Shown: positions 46,748 to 57,075 of the stretch, one piece after another
Layout: each line of letters opens with the position of its first letter
How positions within the stretch are numbered: the stretch's first letter is position 1
Assembly: GCA_029216955.1 (NCBI GenBank)
Contig: JANAVB010006998.1
Span: 1,807,800 to 1,871,799 of the forward strand
Direction of reading: 5' to 3'
Source: Iris pallida
Lineage: Eukaryota; Streptophyta; Magnoliopsida; Asparagales; Iridaceae
DNA length: 64,000 nt
The notes under the pieces: generated by a model
Told to the model about the DNA's origin: nothing
Database searches by the model: none
Seen by the model: the letters and a program-made list of their open reading frames with translations, nothing else
Made by a program: the position numbers and the translations under genes

Positions 46748-47666
46748 ATGCTTTTATTGTTGATCTGTCCTGGTCCTTCCTTATTGTTTCCCTGTGTCGT
46801 CTTCCTCAGCGACACTGTACCTGACCCTGCCGATCAGCAAGGAGGAGCACCTTCCGTGGACCAGCAGCAACCTGGAGATCAAGCCCAGCATTCCGGAGTC
46901 GCCTCTAGAGTGATACCTACTAGAGGAGAGCCCCCAGTTCAGCCCGTTCAGCCTGTCGAGCCTGACGATGACACCTTGGTAGGTCTCATCAGGACCTTGA
47001 TAGCTTCTCAGGATCGTAGAGAAGACGCCTTGTACCAGACTGTAGCAGATGCTTTGACCAGAAGTGGTCATCCAGGGAACAGCGCGACCAACAGCTTCAA
47101 GCGCTTGAACCCTCCATTCTTTGACGGCAGCGAGGATGCGATTGTCGCGGACGCTTGGCTTCAGGATACCGAGGTGGTTCTGGAAGCAGCTAGGACACCT
47201 GAGAATGAGAAGGTAGCAGTGGTACGCCTGCAGTTGTTGGACTTAGCTCGCAGTTGGTGGACAGCGCAAGCCATGGGATTAGTGGCACCCATTGCTTGGG
47301 CAGTGTTTAGAGAGAGATTCCAGACGAAGTATTTCGATGTTGTGGCTCGGTACGACCTGCAGACCAAATTTACCAACTTGAAGCAAGGAGGCAGAACAGT
47401 CGACAGTTATGCATCTGAGTTTTCTAGGCTCAGTAGGTTTGCCTCCACCTTGGTGGCGACCGAGTTTGATAGGGCCCAGCATTTCTAGCAGGGACTACAT
47501 TTGGAGATCTTGTTGGCAGACGAGCAGTTCGAGCACCAGACGTTCGATGCGGTATTGAGGGCAGCTAAGAGGCATGAGTACACCTCCCAGAGGATCGTAG
47601 ATAGGACCGGAGGTAGGAAGCGGTCCCACAGTCAGATGCACAGCTCCAGCCCCGACAGCTAGAGGA
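46748..47666 (+). pseudogene. gag: Gag of element A
   Basis: The frame 46748-47488 has a Gln/Pro-rich N-terminus, then FKRLNPPFFDGSED, ADAWLQDTE, SWWTAQAMG, FRERFQTKYFD and the SRLSRF motif. It ends at TAG (47486-47488), where element B has CAG. Beyond it the same frame continues (FEHQTFDAV-like) to a second stop before 47667. The ATG at 46748 is the first in frame but may not be the original start. It forms the capsid of the intracellular particle. Confidence 0.9.
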
Positions 47667-48480
47667 TTGACCATTAGAACTCCGAGGCGGACGGCCTCAG
47701 TAACGTCGGTTCAGCATTCGACCCCGACGTACCCGCAGCAGCAGAAGCAGAAGCAGACTTCCGCAATAGGATGTTCATATTGCGGGAAGCCAAGCCATGT
47801 AGTGGCAGATTGTCGTAGGGCGCAAGGATTGTGCCTTGCTTGTGGAGCGGCAGATCATAAGATAGGAGCTTGCCCGAATAGGGGTAGTTCATCCTCTTCC
47901 AACCTAACCAGTCCATCGGTTAGGGGGCCAGTACCTGTGCAGCAGCAGCAGTACCCGACGCCATTGTTGCCTCAGGCCCAGGCATTTCATCAGCAGAACC
48001 AGCAGCAGTATATCCAAGCCCAAGTGCAGAGCAGGCAGAGAGGTTTCCAGCAGAGGGGACCCGCAGCTAGAGGTCAGGCCATGATGATGGCTATGGAAGA
48101 AGTTGTACCAGGTGAGGTAGTTGCAGGTACTATTCTCGTCAACTCCTTTCCAGCTTCAGTATTATTTGATTCTGGTGCATCGCATTCATTCATGTCTGCA
48201 CGATTCGCGACACGGATAGGATTGGAGCCCGAGTCATTATCAGTAAAGCTCAATATACTTACTGGTAATGGTCTTCTGGGAGTAGATTGAGTGTTTTCCT
48301 CGTGTCGGATCGTAGTTAGCGGTAGAGAGTTCCCCGCTAGATTTATAGAATTCCCTATGGCAGACTATGATGTAGTCTTAGACATGGATTGGTTGAGGAA
48401 CCAGTATGCTAGGATAGACTGCCATATTGGCAGGGTTATCTTTAGTATTCCAGGCGAGCCAGAGTTTTCATTTTCCAGAG
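47667..48480 (+). pseudogene. pol: Nucleocapsid zinc knuckles and protease of element A
   Basis: Two CX2CX4HX4C knuckles are intact: CSYCGKPSHVVADC and CLACGAADHKIGAC (about 47772-47870), followed by Gln-rich tracts. The protease active site FDSGASHSF is intact (about 48165-48195). A TGA at 48288-48290 replaces AGA (seen in B and C); the frame continues after it with [17 protein letters not shown]. Protease is in frame with gag, as usual in chromoviruses. Confidence 0.9.
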
Positions 48481-49480
48481 GCGCGGTGGAGCCATCCTCC
48501 CCAGTGTTGCGGATGGCAGTAGCAGCAGTGCAGTTGCCCCGGATAGTTGAAGAGTTTCCAGATGTCTTCTCAGAAGAGCTTCCAGGGATACCGCCAGAAC
48601 GGGAGATCGAGTTCACTATAGACTTGATCCCCGGGACAGCACCAGTATCAGAACGAGTCTACAGAATGGCGCCTTCAGAGTTGGAGATTTTGTACAAGAT
48701 GATTGAAGAACTCAGGACCAAGGGATTCATTCGTACAAGTGGATCGCCTTGGGGAGCCCTGATGCTTCTTATGAAAAAGAAGGATGGTACGTCCAGGTTA
48801 TGTGTAGATTATCGTACCTTGAACTCAGTGACAATCAAGAACAGATACCTTCTCCCGAGGATAGATGACTTGTTTGATCAACTCAAAGGGGCTTCAGTAT
48901 TTTCGAAGATAGACTTGCGGTCAGGATATCACCAGATCAGAGTCAGAGAGCAGGACATCCCGAAGACAGCATTTAGATCGAGGTATGGACATTGGGAGTT
49001 CCTTGTTATGTCCTTTGGAGCAACCAATGCGCCAGCAGTATTCATGGACCTCATGAATCGGATTTTCATGCCATACCTGGATCAGTTTGTGATCGTGTTC
49101 CTAGATGATATCTTGGTCTACAGTAAGAGTGAAGCTGAGCATGAGCAGCATCTCAGAATCGTCCTTTAGACGCTTAGGGAGCACCAGTTGTACGCCAAGT
49201 TCAGTAAATACGAGTTCTGGCTCGATCGTATTTCGTACTTGGGTCACATCATTACTCGAGGAGGAGTGGAAGTGGATCCCCAAAAGATTGTGGCTATCGA
49301 GACTTGGCCAGCACCTAGTTCAGTGGCAGAGGTTCGCAGCTTTCTTGGATTGGCCGGCTACTACCGGCGATTCGTTTCAGATTTTGCAAGGATTTCAGCG
49401 CCGATGACCCAGTTGACTCGTAAGGATGTGCCATTTGTTTGGACAGCAGAGTGTCAGGAATCATTTGAGAAGTTGAAGCG
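48481..49480 (+). pseudogene. pol: Reverse transcriptase of element A
   Basis: Fingers and palm in the frame 48291-49169: [26 protein letters not shown] (catalytic Asp), [10 protein letters not shown] (usually MPFG) and FLDDILVYS (catalytic Asp pair, about 49102-49128). TAG at 49167-49169 stands for CAG in B. The thumb and connection continue in 49188-49487 ([24 protein letters not shown]). Confidence 0.93.
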
Positions 49481-49483
49481 AGG

Positions 49484-49927
49484 TTGATAACGGCTCCCAT
49501 TCTCACGCTTCCAGATGGGACCGGAGGATTCACAGTTTATTGCGACGCTTCAAGCAGAGGATTAGGATGTGTCTTGATGCCGCATAGGAAGGTAATCTCT
49601 TATGCATCACGCCAACTTCGTGACCATGAGAAGAATTATCCGACCCACGACTTGGAGCTAGCAGCAGTAGTATTTGCACTTAAGTTGTGGAGGCACTACT
49701 TGTACGGAGATAGAGTGAAGATATTTACTGATCACAAGAGCCTGAAGTATGTTTTCACCCAGAAGGACCTTAATATGCGACAGAGAAGATGGCTCGAGTT
49801 ACTGGTGGACTACGATGTAGATTTGCAGTATCATCCACGGAATGCCAATGTTGTAGCAGATGCGTTGAGCCGGAGAGCCGGAGTTTATTTCCTAACGGCA
49901 CAACCAGAGTTATTGGCAGATTTTTAG
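49484..49927 (+). pseudogene. pol: RNase H of element A
   Basis: [10 protein letters not shown] (Asp), [12 protein letters not shown] (Glu), FTDHKSLKY (Asp) and [10 protein letters not shown] (Asp): the four-acid set is present. It is joined to RT by a frameshift at about 49487 (one base missing relative to C) and ended by TAG at 49925-49927 where B has CAG. Confidence 0.92.
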
Positions 49928-49941
49928 AATATGGGAATTGA

Positions 49942-51159
49942 GTGGTTCTTCATTCCAACGTGGCATTGATGGCCAGTCTACAGGTTCAGTCCAGCATAGT
50001 TGAGAGGATCCGAGTGGCGCAGTCTACAGATTCCAAGCTTCAGCGGCTCAGAACAGAGTGTGAGACAGGAAGAAGGCCAGAGTTGTGCATTCATGAAGAT
50101 GGTACACTTCGACACGGCTCTCATCTTTGTGTACCCAGTGGAGATATCAGACAAGAAGTCATGGCAGAAGCTCACAGTTCGCAGTATTCTATTCATCCCG
50201 GTGGTACGAAGATGTACTGTGATATTCGTCAGCATTTCTGGTAGAATGGCATGAAGAGGGAGATAGCCCGATTTGTCTCTCGGTGTTTGGTTTGCCAGCA
50301 TGTTAAAGCTGAACATCAGAGGCCCGCTGGACTTCTTCAGCCCTTGCCGATTCCAGAATGGAAGTGGGAGCATGTGACCATAGATTTTGTGACTGGATTG
50401 TCCAGATCCCCAGCTGGTCGAGATGCTATTTGGATTATAGTGGACAGGCTCACGATGGTGGCTCACTTTCTTCCCTTCAGAGTTGGTCAGTCTACGGCTC
50501 AGTTGGCAGAGATGTACCTCAGGCAGATTGTCAGGCTACACGGTGTGCCCGTCAGTATCACCTCGGACCGAGATTCAAGGTTTATATTACACTTTTGGCG
50601 TAGCTTGCAAGAGAGTTTGGAAACTCGTCTCCAGTTCAGTTTGGCATATCATCCGCAGACGGATGGCCAGTCAGAGCGCACTATCCAGACTCTTGAAGAC
50701 ATATTGAGGTCTTACACGCTCGACTTCGGTGGTTCGTGGGAAGATCACCTGCATCTTGTGGAATTCTCGTACAATAATAGCTTCCACGCCAGTATCCAGA
50801 TGGCTCCGTTCGAGGCTCTGTATGGTAGGAAGTGCAGATCCCCACTAGCATGGGATGATGTCGGAGAGAGGCAGATGCTTGGTCCAGAGATGATTGCCCA
50901 GACAGTTGAAGTGGTCAGAAGGATCAGGGATCGTCTGTGAGTTGCCCAAGATCGCCAGCGGCATTGGGCCGATGCTCATCGATGTCCCTTAGAGTTTACT
51001 ATCGACGACCATGTATTCCTTAGGATCTCGCCTAACCGCGGCGTCATTCACTTTGGCGTACGAAGAAAGCTTAGTCCTAGGTATATAGGGCCGTTCGATA
51101 TCCTAGAGCGAGTAGGAGATGTATCCTATCGTCTTGCTCTTTCGCCGTCGCTAAGTGAG
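49942..51159 (+). pseudogene. pol: Integrase of element A
   Basis: The linker and HHCC zinc region run across 50150-50300 (YSIHPGG, RQHFW, SRCLVCQHVK), broken by TAG at 50242-50244 (TGG in C). The core in 50251-50940 has [17 protein letters not shown] and TDGQSERTIQ, so the DDE triad is intact. TGA at 50938-50940 stands for CGA. The GPF module (IGPFDILERV) is near 51090. It would insert the cDNA with a 5-bp staggered cut, matching the 5-bp duplications seen. Confidence 0.93.
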
Positions 51160-51423
51160 GTGCATGATGTATTCCATGTATCCCAATTACGACGGTACGT
51201 CCCGGACCCGAGCCATATCCTAGATCATTCGGAACTGGTTGTTGGTACCAACCTTTCGTATGAGGAGAGGCCCGTGTCTGTATTGGACCGGAGAGAGAAG
51301 ATACTCAAGAACAAGACTATTAGTTTAGTCTGTGTTGCTTGGGGTCATCACTCTCTAGTTGAGTCAACGTGGGAGCGTGAGGACGACATCCGATCGCGAT
51401 ATCCCTACCTGTTTGACTCGTAA
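51160..51423 (+). CDS. pol: Chromodomain-bearing C-terminus of pol, element A
   Basis: An open 87-codon stretch, starting at an internal Met of the polyprotein (HDVFHVSQLRRYVPDP) and ending FDS-stop at 51421-51423. The final 50 residues (RPVSVLDRREKILKN, CVAWGHHSLVESTWER, YPYLFDS) fit a chromodomain with the conserved W/E/W spacing. Presence of this domain places A, B and their relatives among chromoviruses. It is not a separate gene. Confidence 0.85.
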   Translation: MHDVFHVSQLRRYVPDPSHILDHSELVVGTNLSYEERPVSVLDRREKILKNKTISLVCVAWGHHSLVESTWEREDDIRSRYPYLFDS

Positions 51424-51549
51424 GGTATAATGTCTTCCTTATGCCTTATGTTTTCTATCCCTTGCTTGTATGTATGATTGTCTGATTGCTTGCCTGGTTA
51501 TAGCTTGCCTGTGATTAATATAGCTTGTCCTTGTCTCTCTAGCCTCTTA

Positions 51550-51590
51550 ATTAAATTTCGAGGACGGAATTCTTTTAAGGTGGGTAGAGT
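51550..51590 (+). promoter_or_regulatory. Polypurine tract region of element A
   Basis: ATTTCGAGGACGGAATTC, then TTTTAAGGTGGGTAGAGT directly before the 3' LTR. AAGGTGGGTAG is the likely plus-strand primer; the same words precede the 3' LTRs of B (42664-42678) and E (59132-59146), on the minus strand. Confidence 0.75.
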
Positions 51591-54130
51591 TGTAACACCC
51601 ATATTCTGAATACGTATTTTTGATCAAGCTTGCATGTATCTTGGACCTGTATTTTATTTTCTCAGATTCTGGCCTGTAATTGTATTTTGGCTCGACTTGC
51701 AGATTTTGGTTTTCCTCGTAAAACGGGTTTTGGCATGACTTGGTTTTATTTTGTGGAGGAGAATTGGTTTAGTTTGGTTTGGTTTAGTTTGGTTTAATAT
51801 GCATGGAACACCTTAGCCTATGCTCTACCCTCTACACAACACTCCACCCATAGGCAAGTGCACCTTGCCACCACATGAGAACCCTATTTTATTTGTCCAT
51901 TAGCTAGATAAGGCCATGGAGATGAACATTAGAACTTGACATTTTGTGATTTGGAGTCTTCTTTGTTCTAGATCTAGGTTTTAACTATTTTCGAATTTAC
52001 ATGGTTTTGATCTATTTTGGTTGGATTTTTGTGGGTTTTGATGCTTCCATGTGGAAGAGAATTCAATTTTACTCAAGTTAGACCTTTGGAAATCTAGATT
52101 TGGCTTAGATTTGACAAAGATATGAAGATTTGAATTCTTGGTGTTCTTGGTGTTCTTCTCGGCCTGGAGAAGAAGACTGCAGCCTGCGCTCTTTAGCGCA
52201 GTGCTAGACTGCGCATCCCCTCTCGGCCTGCGCTCTTTAGCGCAGCGCTGACCGTGCTGCTTACCCCTTGGCGAACTGCGCTCAGCCCCATGCGCAATCC
52301 ACCCCTGCGCAGTCTGCTCCTGCACAGTCTGCCCATTCGCAGTCTGCCCCTGCGCAGTCTGCTCCTGCGCAACCTGCTCATGCGCCACATATACCCCTGC
52401 ATACTTGACTCCTGCGTACTTGACCCCTGCACACTTGACTCCTGCGCACTTGACCCATGCGCCATCTTCCCCTGCGCCCTGTGCCCCTGCGCACTTGGCA
52501 CCCTGCGCAACTGACACCCTGCGCAATCCAACCCCCTGACCCCATGCGCAATCCATTGGCTCTTGGAGTTTTGGTTTTATTTCTTTAAGCTTGGCTCTCC
52601 TATAGCCCTGTATATTGATATTACTTGATTTTACTTAATATGTTTGAATGACTATTGTACATGGCATGGTATGACAAAGAACTAGCATAATACGACAGTG
52701 ACCCGTAGTGGTGCACTCCTGACATGACCAACCTGACATGATAGTGGCCCATCGTAGCACACTCCTGACAAGTACCTTGACATGATTTATCTTGATGCTG
52801 TTGCATCGGCTAACTTTACTCGTATAATCAACTTGACACCGTGGGTGTTCCTGCTTGCTTGCTTGTGCAATCCACTTGTCTTGTCTTGCATCATGTCTAG
52901 GACGTGACTCCCTGGTTCCCAAGGTCAGGGATTCATACTGAATATGGATTAGGCTAAGGACTAGATCAAACTATAGTTCATGGAGAATTTCCAGTCACAG
53001 GCAATCTCGTTATCTGGGCGCTCTTAATTGGACTTGTAGCTTGCCGACGAGTAGAGCATATTTCCAGCACACTGTCATGTGTTGCACCTCTAAGTCACCT
53101 AAGGGTATATCGTCTCCAGGGCGATGTACCCAACTATACTCTCAACCCGCGGAAGGATAACTGGATGGTCTGCAGGGCTTGGGACTGGGAAATTCTCATT
53201 GCATCTTGTTAGTAATTAGGCTTGTGATAACCCTAGTTAGTTAAAGTAGTAAGCCGTAGTAATTGCTTGGCCGCTTGTGAATGGATGATGTCTAGCCATG
53301 TCTAAGTCTTCTCTAGTCCCTGTACCTGGTACTCCTGAACATGATTGTTTTACTTGCTTTAACAATAATTGGGTAGAGACAAGGAGCTATTTAGGCGAAG
53401 GGTTACAACCCCGATCCTTGTTTGGTTTACGGGTTGTAACCTGGCTCCCAGAATGGTTCCACGTCCCTAGTCGTTTATTACCCTGATGTGCTCTTTATTA
53501 CTTGTACTTTTCTTTCATTTTCTTATGTTCTGATATGCTGGCTTTTGTTCTTATTTCGTGGCCTCCTTTGTGGCATTTACTCTTTCTGGGGTTTGACCCA
53601 ACTGGTTTTGTGTGGCCAGATTTTGGAGCAGCTTCCGAGGATCTTCCGAACCTCCAGCCCGATGGTGGCGACTAGAAAGAACCCGGGCTACGAGTGGGTT
53701 TTCTATTTTGTTTCGCTCACTCTATTGTAAAGTTATTCTTTTGAGGCGTTTAGTCGACGAGCACCTGTTAGCTCGATGCACTTTACTTACTGTCTGCCTA
53801 CGGGCTGTAAACATGATTAACAAATCCTAGGGTTGATCATGTATGACTTAACTCTTGCTAGTCCCAGCATTTTGTACGACTAGCTTCATGATCAGCTGAT
53901 ATGTAATATTTGGGACGCCTTTTATTGTATATTTGGTGGTCAAACATCTTGTGATCATATTACTTGCTTGAGATTGAGACAATAGGCTTGACCATAAGAG
54001 ACCGTTGGCTTGTAGTAAACCCTCATATCTAGACAGCCGTGACCGTATAGTTGAGATGTATTCAATTTCAATATACGTAGCTGGCTATGTACGCCCCCGC
54101 TCTCCAGTATTCTGGTTCTGGGGCGTGACA
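51591..54130 (+). repeat. 3' LTR of element A
   Basis: 2,540 bp, TGTAACACCC to GGGCGTGACA. Near-palindrome GGCAAGTGCACCTTGCC is at 51853-51869; a shorter TGCGCA minisatellite is at 52280-52510; hairpin CCAG-TATT-CTGG is at 54104-54115. Visibly very similar to 43980-46614, so A is fairly young. Confidence 0.95.
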
Positions 54131-54920
54131 CCGAGCTATCTTCCGCTTCATGCCATTCCACCAGAAATGCTGCCGGATATCACGGTACATCTTCGTACTG
54201 CCGGGATGGATGGAATACTGCGAACTGTGTGCTTCTGACATGATCTCCTGCCAGATATCTCCACTGGGTACACAAAGACGCTTACCATGTCGAAGTGTAC
54301 CATCCTCATGAATGCATAACTCTGGTCTTCGTCCTGCCTCACACTCTGCTCGGAGTCGCTGAAGCTTGGAATCTGCTGACTGCGCCATCCGGATCATCTC
54401 GACTATAGTGGACTGAACTTGCATACTAGTCATCAAGGCCACACTGGAAGGGAGAACAACTTCAACACCCATCTTCTGAAGATCTGCTAACAGCTCTGGT
54501 TGCGCTGTTAGAAAATAAACTTCCGCTCTCCTGCTCAATGCATCCGCAACAACATTGGCCTTCCCAGGATGGTACTGCAGGTTGACATCATAATCCACAA
54601 GAAGCTCCAGCCACCTTCTCTGATGCATGTTAAGATCCTTCTGGATGAAAACATACTTCAGGCTCTTGTGGTCGGTGAAAATCTCCACCCTGTCTCCATA
54701 CAAGTAGTGCCTCCACAACTTAAGTGCAAACACCACTGCTGCCAGCTCCAAGTCATGGGTCGGGTAATTCCTCTCATGATCACGAAGTTGTCGTGACGCA
54801 TAAGCTATTACCTTCCCATGCTGCAACAGAACACATCCTAAACCTCTGCCTGAAGCATCACAGTACACTGAGAATCCTCCGGTCCCATCTGGAAGCGTGA
54901 GAATAGGAGCTGTTATTAGG
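54131..54920 (-). pseudogene. pol: RNase H and integrase zinc region of element B
   Basis: The frame up to 54868 has [31 protein letters not shown] and [10 protein letters not shown] (all four acidic residues), then the start of the integrase HHCC ([15 protein letters not shown]). The frame then runs into the LTR of A, whose insertion cuts it. A TGA near 54921 (CGA in A and C) separates it from RT. Confidence 0.92.
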
Positions 54921-54922
54921 CC

Positions 54923-55759
54923 TCACTTCAACTGCTCAAAAGAACTCTGATACTCTGCTGTCCAAGCAAACTGCACATCCTTGCGGGTCAACTGCGTCAA
55001 TGGCGCTGAAATTCGAGCAAAATCCGAAACAAACCACCGGTAGTAGCCGGCCAATCCAAGAAAACTACGAACCTCTGCAACTGTGCTGGGCACTGGCCAT
55101 GACTCAATAGCCACAATCTTCTGGGGATCCACTTCTACTCCTCCTCGAGTGATGATATGACCCAAGTACGAAATGCGATCGAGCCAGAACTCACATTTAC
55201 TGAACTTGGCATATAACTGGTGCTCTCTGAGGATCTGAAGAACTATACGGAGATGCTGCTCATGCTTCGCCTCACTCTTGCTGTAGACCAGAATGTCATC
55301 CAAGAACACAATAACAAACTGATCCAAGTGAGGCATGAAGATGCGATTCATGAGGTCCATGAATACTGCCGGCGCATTGGTTGCTCCAAAAGGCATAACA
55401 AGGAATTTCCAATGTCCATATCTCGATCTAAAAGCTGTCTTCGGGATGTCCTGCTCTCTGACTCTGATATGATGATAACCTGAGCGCAAATCAATCTTCG
55501 AGAATACTGAAGCCCCCTTGAGTTGATCAAACAAGTCATCTATCCTCGGAAGAGGGTACCTGTTCTTGACTGTCACTGAGTTTAAGGTACGATAATCAAC
55601 ACATAACCTGGACGTACCATCCTTCTTTTTCACAAGAAGCATCGGGGCTCCCCAAGGCGATCCACTAGCACGAATAAATCCCTTGGTTCTGAGTTCTTCA
55701 ATCATCTTGTACAATATCACCAACTCTGACGGCGCCATCCTGTATACTCTCTCTGACAC
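54923..55759 (-). pseudogene. pol: Reverse transcriptase of element B
   Basis: 278 codons open: [26 protein letters not shown] (catalytic Asp), [19 protein letters not shown] (catalytic pair), [14 protein letters not shown] and [10 protein letters not shown]. It is the longest intact RT in the window. It is separated from protease by a one-base loss in a G run at about 55757-55760, compared with A and C. Confidence 0.94.
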
Positions 55760-57075
55760 TGGGCTGTCCCGGGAATCAAGTCTATAGTGAACTCGATCTC
55801 CCGCTCCGGAGGCATACCTAGAAGTTCTTCTGGGAAACCATCTGGAAACTCCTCGACTATCCTGGGCAACTGAACTGCTGCTACTGCCATCCGCAATACT
55901 GGAGGAGATGACTCAATTTTGCCTCGGGAGAAAGAAAACTCCGGCTCACCTGGAATGCTAAGAACAACCCTGCCAATGTGGCAGTCTATCCTAGCATACT
56001 GGTTCCTCAACCAATCCATCCCTAGGACCACATCATAATCGGCCATCGGGAACTCTATCAATCTAGCGGGGAATTCTCTACCGCTAACAACGATCCGACA
56101 TGAGGAAAACACTCTATCTACACCCACAAGTCCATTACCAGTAAGTATATTAAGCCTTACTGATAATAACTCGGGCTCCAGTCCTATCCGTGTCGCGAAT
56201 CGTGCAGACATAAATGAATGCGATGCACCAGAATCAAATAAAGCTGAAGCTGGAAAGGAGTTGACGAGAATAGTACCTGCCACTACCTCTTCTGGTGCCA
56301 ATCCTTCCTCCACGGTTATCACCATAGCCTGACCGTGCCCTCGGGGTGCTGGTCCCCTCTGCTGAAATCCTCGCTGCCTGCTCTGACTCTGGGCTTGGAC
56401 TTGAACATACTGCTGGAGGTTCTGCTGCTGGAACACTTGGGTCTGAGGCGGCAAGGGCCTCGGCAATGGATACTGCTGCTGCTGGACCGGAGCTGGTCCT
56501 CTCACCGAAGAGCTAGAAAGGTTGGACGATGATGAACCACCCCTATTCGGGCAGGATCCAACCTTATGGTCTGGTGCTCCACAAGCCAAACACAATCCCT
56601 GTGCCCTGCGACATTCTGCCACCACATGGCCTAGCTTCCCACAATGAGAACAACCTACTGCGAACGATTGCTTCTGCTTCTGCTGCTGAGGGTGCATCGG
56701 AGTTGAATGCTGAACCGGCGTTACTGAGGCCGCTCGCTTCGGAGCTCCAATAGTTAAAGCCCTGGCTGCCGGGGCCGGTGCTGAAGACTGATTCATCTGG
56801 CCGTGAGATCTCTTCCGACTTCCGGCCCTATCCATAATCCTCTGGAAGGTATACTCATGCCTCCGGGCTGCTCTCAAGACTGCATCAAAAGTTTGATGCT
56901 CAAACTGCTCAACTGCCAACAAGATCTCCAGGTGAAGTCCCTGCTGGAACCGCTGGGCTCTATCATACTCGGTTGCCACCAAAGTGGGAGCAAACCGACT
57001 GAGTTTGGAAAACTCGACCGCATATCCGTCGACCGTCCTGCCACCTTGCTTCAGATTGGTAAACCTCGTCTGCAC
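55717..57075 (-). pseudogene. gag: Gag C-part, zinc knuckles and protease of element B
   Basis: A long open frame up to 57114 whose first 13 or so codons are LTR sequence joined by deletion. Then the Gag end (TNLKQGGRTVDGYA, SRLSRF-like SKLSRFAP), knuckles CSHCGKLGHVVAEC and CLACGAPDHKVGSC (both intact), Gln-rich tracts, protease with FDSGASHSF and DYDVVLGMDW, and pre-[14 protein letters not shown], ending in the frameshift. The N-terminal half of Gag is missing. Confidence 0.92.

Larger units (their letters stand above)
43980..54130 (+). mobile_element. Chromovirus A (Tekay/Del-like), complete, youngest insertion of its nest
   Basis: 10,151 bp with both LTRs, primer-site region, gag, protease, RT, RNase H, integrase, chromodomain and polypurine tract in order on the plus strand. 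Target duplication CCGAG is at 43975-43979 and 54131-54135, inside the integrase of B. The order of domains with a C-terminal chromodomain makes it a chromovirus; Tekay/Del is my best lineage guess. The internal ORF is broken by at least six nonsense codons and a frameshift. Confidence 0.95.
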
